From Bradyrhizobium sp. CCBAU 53340 (GTDB lineage: Bacteria; Pseudomonadota; Alphaproteobacteria; Rhizobiales; Xanthobacteraceae): DNA of 64,000 bases. Position numbers and translations under genes: made by a program. The number at the start of each line of letters is the position of its first letter. Position 1 is the stretch's first letter. The stretch is from the NCBI RefSeq assembly GCF_015291645.1, contig NZ_CP030055.1:2108001-2172000 (forward strand). The letters are read 5' to 3'. Of the stretch, positions 33,586-43,233 are shown in pieces. Below the pieces are notes generated by a model. That model did no database searches. It was not told the DNA's origin and saw only the letters and a program-made list of their open reading frames with translations.

Positions 33586-34314
33586 TTGGGGAACCACAAC
33601 ATGCATTCGGTCGGCGGGTTCAGTGGAGGAACCGTTGCAACGCGAGGACGCAGGGCCGGGGGCTCGAAAGTCGACCAGGCTTACCTCGCGCTGAAGCGCG
33701 CCATCGTGTCTGGAAAACTCGCGCCTGAAACGCCGATCGACAAGAACGAGTGGTGCGCCGTCTTCGAAGTGTCCAGACTGTCGATCACCACGGCCATCAA
33801 CCGGCTTGCTTTCGAGGGGCTCGTCGTGGTCGAGCCGCAGCGCGGGTCATATGTCGCGAGGATTCACCTGGAGGACGTGCGGCAATGGATGCTGATGCGC
33901 CGCGCGCTGGAGGTGGAGGTCGTCGGGAATTGCGCGGCCGAGATGTCCGACGACGCAATCGCGGCACTTGGTCAGAATCTCGCCTATCAGAAAACCGCCA
34001 TTACCTCAGGCGATCTCGAAGGCTTTCACGAGCTCGACACACGATTTCACCGTCAAATGACCGAGAGCCCCGGTCTTGCACGAGTTGGCGAGGTGCTCGA
34101 TCCGATCCGAACTCATCTAGAACGTGTTCGCCGGACGCTGCTGCCGGAGCCGGGACGGCCGCAAGGAACACTTCGCGAGCACGAAGCGATCTTTCGCGCG
34201 ATTGCTGCACGGAAGCCGGATCAGGCGAAAGCCGAAATGGCCAACCACCTCGATCGCGTATCGCGCGAGCTGCAATCCTTCGTCGCGAGACACCCCGGCT
34301 TCTTCGAAGAGTAG
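33586..34314 (+). CDS. GntR family regulator, FCD (FadR C-terminal) type
   Basis: A 242-residue regulator. Residues ~28-95 are the GntR winged helix (DQAYLALKRAIVSGKLAPET, WCAVFEVSRLSITTAINRLA, GLVVVEPQRGSYVARI). Residues ~100-230 are the helical FCD ligand domain with a likely metal site formed by Asp and His in ELDTRFHRQM, His in REHEAIF and His in MANHLDRV. An alternative start is the ATG at 33601. Divergent from the ribose-type importer, which it probably represses. Confidence 0.9.
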   Translation: MGNHNMHSVGGFSGGTVATRGRRAGGSKVDQAYLALKRAIVSGKLAPETPIDKNEWCAVFEVSRLSITTAINRLAFEGLVVVEPQRGSYVARIHLEDVRQWMLMRRALEVEVVGNCAAEMSDDAIAALGQNLAYQKTAITSGDLEGFHELDTRFHRQMTESPGLARVGEVLDPIRTHLERVRRTLLPEPGRPQGTLREHEAIFRAIAARKPDQAKAEMANHLDRVSRELQSFVARHPGFFEE

Positions 34315-34362
34315 CTTCTGTATTGAAACGCCAGCGCGCATCGATTCAACTTCATCGCGGTT

Positions 34363-35604
34363 TTAGCCTGCGAGAATTCGGCGGCAGGCATCGACGAACA
34401 CGTGCGCACCGGTGACGATGTCGGCGTCCGCAGTGTTTTCGGTCCAGTGATGGCTGATGCCGCCGATCGAGGGCACGAACAGCATGCCAGCGGGCATGAT
34501 GGTCGCGAGCATCTGTGCGTCGTGGCCGGCGCCGCTTGGTATGCGCAGCGATCGCCCATCGGCAAGCGCCTTGCTCGCGGCTTCGATCGCGTCCTGAAAG
34601 CCGGTGTTCATCATGGCGGGGGCCCCGGTGCGGATTTTCTCCACGGCGACGGAGCAGGGACCCTTGGCGCTCGCTTCCGCCGCCATGGCTCGCAGGAGCT
34701 CTTCCAGCCGCGCGATCACGGCCGGATTGTCGTCGCGGATCTGGAACAACATCTCCGCGCCACCCGGAATGATGCTCGGCGCGCCCGGATCGAGCGTGAT
34801 GCGGCCGGTGGTCCAGACCGTTCGCGGCCCGCACGCGATCGGAAAACGTTCGTCGACCGCCACGCAGAACTTGGCCAGCGCCAGGCCCGCATCCTTGCGC
34901 ACGGCCATGCGCGTGGTGCCGGCGTGGTTCTGCTCGCCGGTGAATTTGATGCGGTACTGCCAGATCCCGACGATGGAGGTCACGACGCCGATCGCGAGCT
35001 TCCCGCTTTCGAGCGTGTCGCCCTGTTCGATATGCGCCTCGAGATAGCCGACGTGCCGCCCCGGCTCGGCCGCGATGCGTGGACGTCCAGCGAGCCCCAT
35101 GTCGGCCAGCGCATCGCGCATGGTTCGCCCATTGGTGCGGTCGCGTGCGGCGTCGATCTCGGCCTCGGTCACCTGACCGACATAGGAGCGCGAGCCGAGG
35201 AAGCTGCCGAAATGACCTTCCTCGTCAACCCACGCGGCGACTTCGACCGCGCCTTTCGCGGAGAGATCGGGGTTGAGCACGCGCGCGGCTTCGAGCGCGT
35301 AGACGACGCCGAGCGGGCCATCGAGCCAACCGGCGTAGTTTTGGCTTTCCAAATGCGAGCCGGCGAGTAGCTTTGGTCCAGGCTTGGCACTGGTGCCCAG
35401 GATGTTGCCGATGCCGTCGATCGCGCCGGTGAGGCCGGCCTCGGGCAGCTTTTGTATCAGCCAGTCCAGCGACTGCTTGTGCGGCTCGGAGAAGGTCGGC
35501 TTGTGTACGCCGGTCTTGTAGGCGCCGAAGGCGCGGAGCGCATGGAGGTCGGCGAGGACGCGCTCGCCATTGGCGCGCGGGTTAGTTTCAGGCATGTTCG
35601 GCAA
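34363..35604 (-). CDS. Zn-dependent M20/carbamoylase-type amidohydrolase
   Basis: A 413-residue enzyme of the hydantoinase/carbamoylase group (N-carbamoyl-amino-acid hydrolase, allantoate amidohydrolase, beta-ureidopropionase). Metal ligands are visible in AGSHLESQNYAGWLDGPLGV (His, Asp), AAWVDEEGHFG (Glu-Glu), AHIEQG (His), and ISHHWTEN near the end (His). QNHAGTTRM is the dimerisation/substrate loop. It is the last gene of the minus-strand hut transcript, overlapping the ABC ATPase end by 17 bp. Since no hutG is visible, it may remove the formyl group from N-formylglutamate, or act on a related N-substituted amino acid. Confidence 0.87.
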   Translation of the reverse strand: MPNMPETNPRANGERVLADLHALRAFGAYKTGVHKPTFSEPHKQSLDWLIQKLPEAGLTGAIDGIGNILGTSAKPGPKLLAGSHLESQNYAGWLDGPLGVVYALEAARVLNPDLSAKGAVEVAAWVDEEGHFGSFLGSRSYVGQVTEAEIDAARDRTNGRTMRDALADMGLAGRPRIAAEPGRHVGYLEAHIEQGDTLESGKLAIGVVTSIVGIWQYRIKFTGEQNHAGTTRMAVRKDAGLALAKFCVAVDERFPIACGPRTVWTTGRITLDPGAPSIIPGGAEMLFQIRDDNPAVIARLEELLRAMAAEASAKGPCSVAVEKIRTGAPAMMNTGFQDAIEAASKALADGRSLRIPSGAGHDAQMLATIMPAGMLFVPSIGGISHHWTENTADADIVTGAHVFVDACRRILAG

Positions 35605-36373
35605 CCTTCAGCGCCTCGGTGCGGATCTCTTCCACCAGCCGTTCCTTGAGCTGGACGAATTCGGGCGTGGTCTTGATCTTGTAGGAGCGCGGATGCGGCA
35701 GATCCACCGCGATCTCGGCCTTGATGCGGCCGGGACGGGCGCTCATGACGATGACGCGGCTGCCGAGGAAGATCGCTTCCTCGATATCGTGGGTGACGAA
35801 CAGCACGGTCTTCTGGTCGCGCTCCCAGATGCCGAGCAGCATCTCCTGCATCAGGGCGCGGGTCTGGTTATCCAGCGCGCCGAAGGGCTCGTCGAGCAGC
35901 AGGATCTTGGGATCATTGGCGAGTGCCCGCGCAATCGCGGTGCGCTGCTGCATGCCGCCGGAGAGTTGCTTGGGCCAGTGGTTCTCGAAGCCGGCAAGTC
36001 CAACCTGGCGGATGAAGGCGTCGGCGACCTTGTTGCGCTCGGCCTCCGGTACGCCGCGTTCGCGCAGGCCAAAGGCGATGTTGTCGCGCACGGTCAGCCA
36101 TGGAAACAGCGTGTAGGACTGGAACACCATCCCGCGATCGGCGCCCGGGCCGGTCACCTCGCGGCCATCGAGCGTGACGCGCCCGTTGGTCGGCCGGTCG
36201 AGGCCGGCGACGATGCGCAGCAGCGTGGACTTGCCGCAGCCGGAAGGGCCGAGGATGGTGACGAAGTCGTTGTTCCCGATAGTGAGGTCGGTCGGCTCCA
36301 GCGCGCGGGTCGGCGCATTGCCGTGGCGCGCCGGGAAGGTGCGCGAGACCTGCTCGATCTTAAGCGTGGTCAT
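35588..36373 (-). CDS. NitT/TauT-type ABC transporter ATPase
   Basis: A 261-residue ATPase of the SsuB/TauB/NrtD group: Walker A GPSGCGKST, signature LSGGMQQRTAIARAL, Walker B LLLDEPFGALD, H-loop VTHDIEEA. The ATG at 36373 overlaps the permease stop (ATGA) and has GGAGG in front. It belongs to the importer encoded inside the hut island. Confidence 0.92.
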   Translation of the reverse strand: MTTLKIEQVSRTFPARHGNAPTRALEPTDLTIGNNDFVTILGPSGCGKSTLLRIVAGLDRPTNGRVTLDGREVTGPGADRGMVFQSYTLFPWLTVRDNIAFGLRERGVPEAERNKVADAFIRQVGLAGFENHWPKQLSGGMQQRTAIARALANDPKILLLDEPFGALDNQTRALMQEMLLGIWERDQKTVLFVTHDIEEAIFLGSRVIVMSARPGRIKAEIAVDLPHPRSYKIKTTPEFVQLKERLVEEIRTEALKVAEHA

Positions 36374-37170
36374 GCGAGCCTCCACGGAAACAGCCAGGCG
36401 TTGAACGCCTTGAACATGAAGTCCGAGAGGAGGCCGATCAGGCCGATCACGATGATGCCGAAGATGATCTGGCCGGTGTTGAGCAGCGCCTGGCTATCGG
36501 TGATCATGTGGCCGATGCCGGAGGACGAGCCGATCAGCTCGGCGACGATGACGTAGGTCCAGGCCCAGCCCAGCACCAGCCGCAGAATCTCGGCGATCTC
36601 GGGCGCGGAGGAGGGCAGCAGGACGCGGCGGATGATGCCGCGATCGCTGGCCCCGAGCGTATAGGCAGCTTCCACCAGATCGCGCCGCGTCGCGCCGACA
36701 GTGACGGCGACCATCAGGATGACCTGGAACACAGAGCCGATGAAGATGACCAGCAGCTTCTGCAATTCGCCGATGCCAGCCCACAGGATCAGGAGCGGAA
36801 TGAAGGCGGAGGCGGGCAGATAGCGCGCAAAGGAGACGAACGGTTCGAGAAAGGCTTCGATCGGCTTGTAGGCGCCCATCAGCACGCCGAGCGGCACCGC
36901 GATGATCGCGGCCAGCGCAAAGCCGCCGACGACGCGCCAGATCGTCATGCCGATGTCGAACACGAAGCCCTGCTTGACCAGCAGGTCATAGCCCTCCTGC
37001 ACCATGGTCAGCGGGTTGGCGAGGAAGGTCTTTGAGACATGGCCGCCGAAGGTCGCCCAGGACCAGAGGGCGACGAACAGCACGAAGAACGCCAGGCCAT
37101 AGGCCACGCGCTGCTTCGATGTCACGGAATCCAGGGGACGCATCGATAGGTGATCCGAATGATCGATCAT
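36370..37170 (-). CDS. NitT/TauT-type ABC transporter permease
   Basis: A 266-residue permease with about six membrane spans; the start at 37170 gives the usual length. The EAA loop is at VEAAYTLGASDRGIIRRVLLP (around residue 180), and GWAWTYVIVAELIGSSSGIG is typical of SsuC/TauC proteins. The binding protein gene is 43 bp upstream and the ATPase overlaps downstream. Confidence 0.92.
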   Translation of the reverse strand: MIDHSDHLSMRPLDSVTSKQRVAYGLAFFVLFVALWSWATFGGHVSKTFLANPLTMVQEGYDLLVKQGFVFDIGMTIWRVVGGFALAAIIAVPLGVLMGAYKPIEAFLEPFVSFARYLPASAFIPLLILWAGIGELQKLLVIFIGSVFQVILMVAVTVGATRRDLVEAAYTLGASDRGIIRRVLLPSSAPEIAEILRLVLGWAWTYVIVAELIGSSSGIGHMITDSQALLNTGQIIFGIIVIGLIGLLSDFMFKAFNAWLFPWRLA

Positions 37171-37213
37171 GCGCCGGTCCCGCGTCTTCGCGGGACCAGC
37201 GATCGTGAGAGTC

Positions 37214-38158
37214 CTACTTGATGAAGCTGGCGTCGTAGAGGTCCTCGACCTTCGGCGTTGACTTGATGATGCCGATTTCGAGCAGGAGCTCGGCCGCATC
37301 CTTGTTGAAGGCGAGGAAATCGCCGGCAAAGAACTTCTGGTTCGCGGCCTTGTCCTGCCAGCGAAGGTACTTCGCCGAATTGCCGAACTGCTCGCCGGTC
37401 TGCTTCACGTCGGCGCCCATGATCTCGTAGGACTTGGCCTGGTCCTTGGCGATCATGTCGAGCGCTTCGAAATAGCTGTTGGCCAGCGCCTGCGCGGCCT
37501 TCGGGTTCTCGCTGAGGAATTTCGGCGTGCAGCCGAACGTGTCCATCACGATCGGATAGTCCAGCGTGGTCGCGATGATCTTGCCCTTGTCGGGCGCGGC
37601 GCGCACAGTCGACAGATAAGGCTCATAGGTCATCGCGGCATCGTTCTGGCCGGAGACGAAGGCCTGCGCGGCGGCAGCCGGCTCGAGGTTGACGACGGTG
37701 ACGTCCTTCACCGTGAGGCCATTTTTCTTGAGCATCCAGGCCAGCGCGAAATAGGGCGAGGTGCCGGGCGCGGAGGCCGCCACCGTCTTGCCCTTCAGCT
37801 CCTTGATCGAGGTAACGTCGTTGCGCACGGCCATGCCGTCGGCGCCATAGCTCTTGTCGAGCTGGAAGATCTGCTTGGTCGCGACGCCGTTGGCGTTCCA
37901 GGAAATCCAGGTCTCGACGGTCGTCGCCGCGCACTGCACGTCGCCGGAGGCGATGGCGAGGTGGCGGTCCTTCTGCGGGATCTTCTTGATGGTGACGTCG
38001 AGGCCGTTCTTCTTGAAGATGCCCGCTTCCTTCGCCAGCGTCAGCGGCGCGAAGCCGGTCCATCCGGAGATGCCGACGCCGACCTTGACGTCGTCGGCGA
38101 GTGCGGGCGCGGTGGCCGCGAGTGCAATGATTGTCGCAAAAACTGTCGAACTACGCAT
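37214..38158 (-). CDS. NitT/TauT-type ABC transporter substrate-binding protein
   Basis: A 314-residue binding protein (SsuA/THI5-like). The start at 38158 follows AGAGGAC and opens a signal peptide (MRSSTVFATIIALAATAPAL-A). Characteristic parts: GISGWTGFAPLTLAKEAGIF, GKTVAASAPGTSPYFALAWM and GQNDAAMTYEPYLS. The gene is downstream of hutC, so the ligand may be histidine, urocanate or a derivative; this is inference from context only. Confidence 0.88.
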   Translation of the reverse strand: MRSSTVFATIIALAATAPALADDVKVGVGISGWTGFAPLTLAKEAGIFKKNGLDVTIKKIPQKDRHLAIASGDVQCAATTVETWISWNANGVATKQIFQLDKSYGADGMAVRNDVTSIKELKGKTVAASAPGTSPYFALAWMLKKNGLTVKDVTVVNLEPAAAAQAFVSGQNDAAMTYEPYLSTVRAAPDKGKIIATTLDYPIVMDTFGCTPKFLSENPKAAQALANSYFEALDMIAKDQAKSYEIMGADVKQTGEQFGNSAKYLRWQDKAANQKFFAGDFLAFNKDAAELLLEIGIIKSTPKVEDLYDASFIK

Positions 38159-38264
38159 GATTGTCGTCCTCTTGCCCAGATGGATTGACGTCCTGTTGAT
38201 CTCTGCCGGCCCATGGGGGACCGTTTCCCGAAGCTTTGCACGATTTGTGCCGACCATCGTTCTC

Positions 38265-38993
38265 TCAGCCTCCCTTGAATCGCGCGACAAGGCGGTGGGA
38301 GTCACCGGGATAAAGCAGGCGCACCGCAGTGATCGTGCGCGCGCTGCGCCAGGTATAGCGGTCGATCACGAGGCATGGCGCACCGATTACGATGTCAAGC
38401 GCTTCCGCCGTGCGATCATCCGCAACGATCGCGCTGATCGTATGCTCGGCCTCCGTCCACGGGACATGATGGAGCAACCACGAGCCGGGCGGCTCGCGCG
38501 AGAAATCGGCCGTCGCGGCATCAGGCACGGACGACAGATCGATCAGCCGGTCTTCGACCGCAAACGGCACGTTGTCGGCGCTGTGACGGCAGGAGATCGC
38601 GACCACCTTGCCGGCCTTCTTGACACCTAGACGCTCGCGGTCGGCAGCGGTTGCCGCGCGCAGCTTGCGGGCGATCAGCTCGTAGCCGTAGGTGCGGCCG
38701 AGCGCGGTGATCTCGGCCCGGATGTCGGCGATCTTGAGCACCGCCGACTGATGTTGCGGCCGCCGCACGAAGGAGCCGGCGCGCCGCCGCCGCTCGATCA
38801 GGTCGGCCTGGGCGAGCTCGGACAGCGCCTTGTTGACGGTCATGCGCGAGCAGCCATAGCGCGCGACCAGCTCGTGTTCGAACGGAATGCGATGGCCCGG
38901 CGGCCATTCGCCGGTCAGGATGCGCTGCTCGATATCGGCGCGGATGCGCTTGTAGAGCGTCGGCTTGTCGGCGCTATCTGTGGCGAGGCTCAT
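38265..38993 (-). CDS. hutC: Histidine utilisation repressor HutC
   Basis: A 242-residue GntR/HutC-type regulator. The N-terminal winged helix (YKRIRADIEQRILTGEWPPG, ELVARYGCSRMTVNKALSEL, RRRAGSFVRRP) is followed by a UTRA ligand domain (residues ~90-235) with RHSADNVPFAVEDRLID and WRSARTITAVRLLYPGDSHR. In known hut systems urocanate releases HutC from DNA. It follows hutF with an ATGA overlap. A perfect 20-bp palindrome between hutF and hutI is the likely target. Confidence 0.93.
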   Translation of the reverse strand: MSLATDSADKPTLYKRIRADIEQRILTGEWPPGHRIPFEHELVARYGCSRMTVNKALSELAQADLIERRRRAGSFVRRPQHQSAVLKIADIRAEITALGRTYGYELIARKLRAATAADRERLGVKKAGKVVAISCRHSADNVPFAVEDRLIDLSSVPDAATADFSREPPGSWLLHHVPWTEAEHTISAIVADDRTAEALDIVIGAPCLVIDRYTWRSARTITAVRLLYPGDSHRLVARFKGG

Positions 38994-40348
38994 GCGACGA
39001 GCCTTCGAACTGCCGCGTTAAACCGCTCGCGTGCGGACTGGCGCAGTTCATGCTGCCCGCCCTGAACAACCTTGTTGCCGCCGGCCCAGACGCAATCGAT
39101 CGCGCCGTTGCCCGCGGCAAAGATCCAGCCGTCGATCACTGCGTCGCCGTAACGTCCCGCCAGCGACGGATGCGCGGCATCGAGGCTGACGATGTCGGCG
39201 CGCGCGCCCTTGATAAGGCCGACTGTTGGCTGGGCCAGCGCCCGCGCGCCGCCCGCAAGGGCGTCGTCGAACAGCGTGCGACCGGTCGAACGGCCGGCTG
39301 TGCCGGCCAGCACGTTGCGGGCGCGATGCTTCAGCCGCTGGCCGTATTCAAGCTGACGCAGCTCATCGGCGACGCCGACCAGCACGTTGGAATCGGTGCC
39401 GACCCCAAACAGGCCGCCAGCGTCGAGGAACTCGCGCGCCGGGAAAATGCCGTCGCCGAGGCTTGCCTCGGTGACGGGACAGAGACCCGCCACGGCGCCG
39501 GTCTTTGCGAATGCGCTGACTTCTTGCTCCGTCATGTGCGTCGCATGGATGAGGCACCAGTGCTGATCGAGCGGCGCATGCTCCAGCAGCCATTGCACCG
39601 GGCGCCGGCCGGACCAAGCCAGGCAATCCTCGACTTCCTTCACCTGCTCGGCGGCATGGATGTGCACCGGCCCGCCCTCGGCAAGCGGGATGACCGCCGC
39701 GAGCTCGTCCGGCGCCACCGCGCGCAGACTGTGCGGCGCGATGCCGATATTGGCGCCTGGCAAGTTTGCGATCGCCTTGCGTGAGGCGGTCATCAGCGTA
39801 GCGAACTGATCCACCGAGTTGATGAAGCGGCGCTGGCCGTCATGTGGCGCGGCGCCGCCGAAGGAACCGTGTGCATAAAAACTCGGCAGCAGCGTCAGCG
39901 CGATGCCTGAGGCATCAGCCGCTTGCGCAATGCGCGCGGCCATCTCGGCGAGGTCGGCATAGTGCGAGCCGTCGCGGTCATGATGCAGATAATGGAATTC
40001 GCCGACACGGGTAAAGCCCTGTTCCAGCATTTCGACATAGAGCAGCGTCGCGACTGCGGCGACGTCATCAGGCGTCATCGCCAGCGCGAAGCGATACATC
40101 GTCTCGCGCCAGGTCCAGAATGTGTCGGCCCTGTCGCCGCGCAATTCCGCAAGCCCCGCCATACCGCGCTGAAAGGCGTGGCTGTGCAGGCTCGCAAGTC
40201 CCGGCAGCGCGATTTCGTGGCGCTCGTCGCCTGCGGCCGGCGTCACATCAGGCGTCACCTCGGCGATCGCGCCGGCGGTGATCACCACCTGCACGTCATT
40301 GGCCCAGCCCGAGGGCAGGAGCGCGGAGGCGAAATGCAGTCGGGTCAT
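38990..40348 (-). CDS. hutF: Formimidoylglutamate deiminase HutF
   Basis: A 452-residue amidohydrolase-superfamily enzyme. The metal-binding HxH is in LASLHSHAFQRGMAG (near residue 57), with further ligands in HIHAAEQVKEVEDC, IHATHMTEQE and GTDSNVLVG. It converts N-formimino-L-glutamate to N-formyl-L-glutamate and ammonia in the five-step histidine pathway. It is the first gene of the minus-strand transcript, divergent from hutI. Confidence 0.93.
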   Translation of the reverse strand: MTRLHFASALLPSGWANDVQVVITAGAIAEVTPDVTPAAGDERHEIALPGLASLHSHAFQRGMAGLAELRGDRADTFWTWRETMYRFALAMTPDDVAAVATLLYVEMLEQGFTRVGEFHYLHHDRDGSHYADLAEMAARIAQAADASGIALTLLPSFYAHGSFGGAAPHDGQRRFINSVDQFATLMTASRKAIANLPGANIGIAPHSLRAVAPDELAAVIPLAEGGPVHIHAAEQVKEVEDCLAWSGRRPVQWLLEHAPLDQHWCLIHATHMTEQEVSAFAKTGAVAGLCPVTEASLGDGIFPAREFLDAGGLFGVGTDSNVLVGVADELRQLEYGQRLKHRARNVLAGTAGRSTGRTLFDDALAGGARALAQPTVGLIKGARADIVSLDAAHPSLAGRYGDAVIDGWIFAAGNGAIDCVWAGGNKVVQGGQHELRQSARERFNAAVRRLVA

Positions 40349-40386
40349 GATTGATTACACGCCGGCTGGACAGAACCGCCTTACGA

Positions 40387-40406
40387 TTATATGTCTAGAC
40401 ATATAA
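40387..40406. promoter_or_regulatory. Perfect 20-bp palindrome between hutF and hutI, likely HutC operator
   Basis: TTATATGTCT followed directly by its exact reverse complement AGACATATAA. It lies midway in the 102-bp gap between the divergent hut transcripts, so one HutC dimer could control both. Known HutC sites are also short AT-rich palindromes. Confidence 0.8.
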
Positions 40407-40450
40407 GTCAAGCATCCCAGGGCGCAGGGACTTCGCGAAGGGACACTGGC

Positions 40451-41665
40451 ATGGCAGAGCGCTTCGACCGGATCTGGCATAACGCCCGGCTCGCCACGAT
40501 GCGAGCCGACCGTCCCGATCTCGGCGAGATCGAGAACGGCGTCATCGCCGCCCGCGGCGGCCATATCGTCTATGCAGGCGCCGCGGCGGATTTTCCTGTC
40601 GACGCGGATGCGATCAAACGGATCGACTGCGAGGGGCGCTGGATCACGCCGGGCCTCATCGATTGCCACACCCATCTCGTCTATGGCGGCAATCGCGCAC
40701 ACGAGTTCGAGCTGCGCCTGAAGGGTGCCAGCTATGAGGAGATCGCGCGTGCCGGCGGCGGCATCGTCTCGACGGTGGCGGCGACGCGCAAGGCAAGCGA
40801 AGCGGAGCTGGTCGCGAGTGCGCTGCCGCGGCTCGATGCGCTGATCGGCGAGGGCGCCACCACGGTCGAGATCAAGTCCGGATACGGCCTCGATGCCGAG
40901 ACCGAGATGCGCCAGCTCGCGGCCGCGCGCAGCCTTGGCCGTCAGCGGCCGGTCGCGATCCGCACCTCCTTCCTCGGCGCACATGCGTTGCCGGTCGAGG
41001 CCGATGGCGACAAGGACCGCTACATCGATCTCGTCTGCAAGGAGGTGCTGCCGGCGGTCGCAAAGGCCGGTTTTGCCGATGCGGTCGACGCCTTCATGGA
41101 AGGCATTGCCTTCTCGGCCGAGCAGACCGCGCGGGTGTTCGAGGCGGCGAAGGCGCTGGGATTACCGGTCAAGCTTCACGCGGATCAGCTCTCGAATCTC
41201 GGCGGCGCCGCGCTTGCCGCGAAATTCTCGGCACTCTCGGCCGATCACCTCGAGCACACCGATGAAGCCGGTGCCGCGGCGATGGCGAAAGCGGGAACCG
41301 TCGCGGTGCTGCTGCCCGGGGCCTTCTACTTCATCCGCGAGACGCTGAAGCCGCCGGTCGAGGCGTTCCGCAAGCACGGCGTTGCCATGGCACTCGCGAC
41401 CGACTGCAATCCCGGCAGCTCGCCCCTGACCTCGCTGCTGCTCGCCATGAACATGGGCGCGACGCTGTTCCGGATGATGGTCGCCGAATGCCTCGCCGGC
41501 GTCACCCGCGAAGGCGCGCGGGCGCTCGGGGTGCTCGATGAGACCGGTACCTTGGAGGCTGGCAAATGGTGCGATCTCGCGATCTGGGACATCGAGCGTC
41601 CCGCTGAGCTGGTTTACCGCATCGGCTTCAATCCGCTGCATCGTCGCGTCTGGAGGGGCCAGTGA
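40451..41665 (+). CDS. hutI: Imidazolonepropionase HutI
   Basis: A 404-residue amidohydrolase. Metal ligands are in [27 protein letters not shown] and [10 protein letters not shown]; the [17 protein letters not shown] and [12 protein letters not shown] segments are specific to HutI. It hydrolyses 4-imidazolone-5-propanoate to N-formimino-L-glutamate. I choose the ATG at 40451 rather than the upstream ATG at 40391, which would overlap the operator. hutH follows with a GTGA overlap. Confidence 0.94.
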   Translation: MAERFDRIWHNARLATMRADRPDLGEIENGVIAARGGHIVYAGAAADFPVDADAIKRIDCEGRWITPGLIDCHTHLVYGGNRAHEFELRLKGASYEEIARAGGGIVSTVAATRKASEAELVASALPRLDALIGEGATTVEIKSGYGLDAETEMRQLAAARSLGRQRPVAIRTSFLGAHALPVEADGDKDRYIDLVCKEVLPAVAKAGFADAVDAFMEGIAFSAEQTARVFEAAKALGLPVKLHADQLSNLGGAALAAKFSALSADHLEHTDEAGAAAMAKAGTVAVLLPGAFYFIRETLKPPVEAFRKHGVAMALATDCNPGSSPLTSLLLAMNMGATLFRMMVAECLAGVTREGARALGVLDETGTLEAGKWCDLAIWDIERPAELVYRIGFNPLHRRVWRGQ

Positions 41666-43221
41666 CGGGGCCGGGCGCAGCGATCGTCGTCAAACCGGGC
41701 GAGGTCAGCCTTGACGACCTTGCGCGCGTGCTTGGCGGCGCGTCGGTCGTGCTCGATGCCTTGTTCTGGCCGCGCGTCGAGGCGGCTGCGGAGATCGTCG
41801 CGAAGGCCGCGCAGGCGGCGGCACCGGTCTATGGCATCAACACAGGCTTCGGGAAGCTGGCGTCGAAGCGTATTCCTCCCGACCAGACCGCGCTGCTACA
41901 GCGCAACCTCATCGTCTCGCATTGTTGCGGCGTCGGCCCGGCCACGCCCGAGCCGATCGTGCGGCTGATGATCGCGCTGAAAATCGTCTCGCTCGGCCGA
42001 GGCGCCTCCGGCGTGCGCCGGGCGGTGATCGAGCAGCTGCAGGCCATGCTGGCGCGGAACGTCTATCCGCTGGTGCCGCAGCAGGGCTCGGTCGGTGCCT
42101 CCGGCGATCTCGCTCCGCTGGCGCATATGACGGCGGTGATGATCGGCGAGGGGCAGGCGATCCTCGACGGCGAGGTCGTGCCCGGCAGCGAGGCGCTTGC
42201 CACAGCCGGCATAGCGCCGCTGACGCTGGGCCCCAAGGAGGGGCTCGCCCTGATCAACGGCACGCAGTTCTCGACCGCCTATGCGATCTGCGGCGTGCTG
42301 CGCGCCTTTCGCTTGGTTCGCGCCGCACTCGTTACCGGCGCGCTGTCGGTCGATGCAGCGATGGCGTCGACCGCGCCGTTCCGGCCCGAAATCCAGGCCC
42401 TGCGTGGCCAACCCGGCCAGGTTGCCGCGGCTGCGACGCTGACCGCGTTGCTCGACGGCAGCGATATCCGCCTGTCGCATCTCGAAGGCGATGAGCGCGT
42501 GCAGGATCCCTATTGCTTGCGTTGCCAGCCACAGGTCGCGGGCGCCGCACTCGATCTGATCACGCAGGCCGCGCGCACGCTGATCGTCGAAGCCAATGCC
42601 GTCACCGACAATCCATTGGTGCTGGTCGAGACCGGCGAGATCGTCTCCGGCGGAAACTTCCATGCCGAGCCGGTCGCCTTCGCCGCCGACACGATCGCGC
42701 TGGCGCTGTCGGAGATCGGCGCGATCAGCGAGCGGCGCATCGCGACGCTGGTCGATCCCGCTCTCAATTTCGGCCTGCCGCCGTTCCTGACGCCAGATCC
42801 CGGCATCAATTCTGGTTTCATGATCGCCGAGGTGACGGCGGCCGCGCTCTATGCCGAGAACAAGCAGCGTGCCGCGGCCTGCTCGATCGACTCGACGCCG
42901 ACCAGCGCGAACCAGGAAGACCACGTCTCGATGGCCGCGCACGCCGCGCGGCGCCTCCTCGACATGGCGGACAATCTCGCCTCCATCCTCGGCATTGAGC
43001 TTCTTGTCGCAGCCCAAGGCATCACGCTACGCGCGCCGCATGCGACCAGCGCGCCCCTTGTTGCCGTGATCGCTCTCCTTCGCGAGCAAGTACCTGCGCT
43101 TGGCGCTGACCGCTACATGGCCGGCGATCTCGCCAAGGCCGCGACGCTGGTCGAAGCCGATGCATTGCCGGCCGCGGCGCTCGCCGCGCTTCCAACCGAC
43201 CCGTTTCCAAGACTTGCCTGA
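41662..43221 (+). CDS. hutH: Histidine ammonia-lyase HutH
   Basis: A 519-residue lyase. It starts with GTG at 41662, overlapping the hutI stop, with GGAGGGG upstream. The Ala-Ser-Gly that forms the MIO cofactor is in [15 protein letters not shown] (residue ~150), and [20 protein letters not shown] and [15 protein letters not shown] are diagnostic. It deaminates histidine to urocanate. Confidence 0.96.
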   Translation: MTGPGAAIVVKPGEVSLDDLARVLGGASVVLDALFWPRVEAAAEIVAKAAQAAAPVYGINTGFGKLASKRIPPDQTALLQRNLIVSHCCGVGPATPEPIVRLMIALKIVSLGRGASGVRRAVIEQLQAMLARNVYPLVPQQGSVGASGDLAPLAHMTAVMIGEGQAILDGEVVPGSEALATAGIAPLTLGPKEGLALINGTQFSTAYAICGVLRAFRLVRAALVTGALSVDAAMASTAPFRPEIQALRGQPGQVAAAATLTALLDGSDIRLSHLEGDERVQDPYCLRCQPQVAGAALDLITQAARTLIVEANAVTDNPLVLVETGEIVSGGNFHAEPVAFAADTIALALSEIGAISERRIATLVDPALNFGLPPFLTPDPGINSGFMIAEVTAAALYAENKQRAAACSIDSTPTSANQEDHVSMAAHAARRLLDMADNLASILGIELLVAAQGITLRAPHATSAPLVAVIALLREQVPALGADRYMAGDLAKAATLVEADALPAAALAALPTDPFPRLA

Positions 43222-43233
43222 AGAGGTCCTCGC

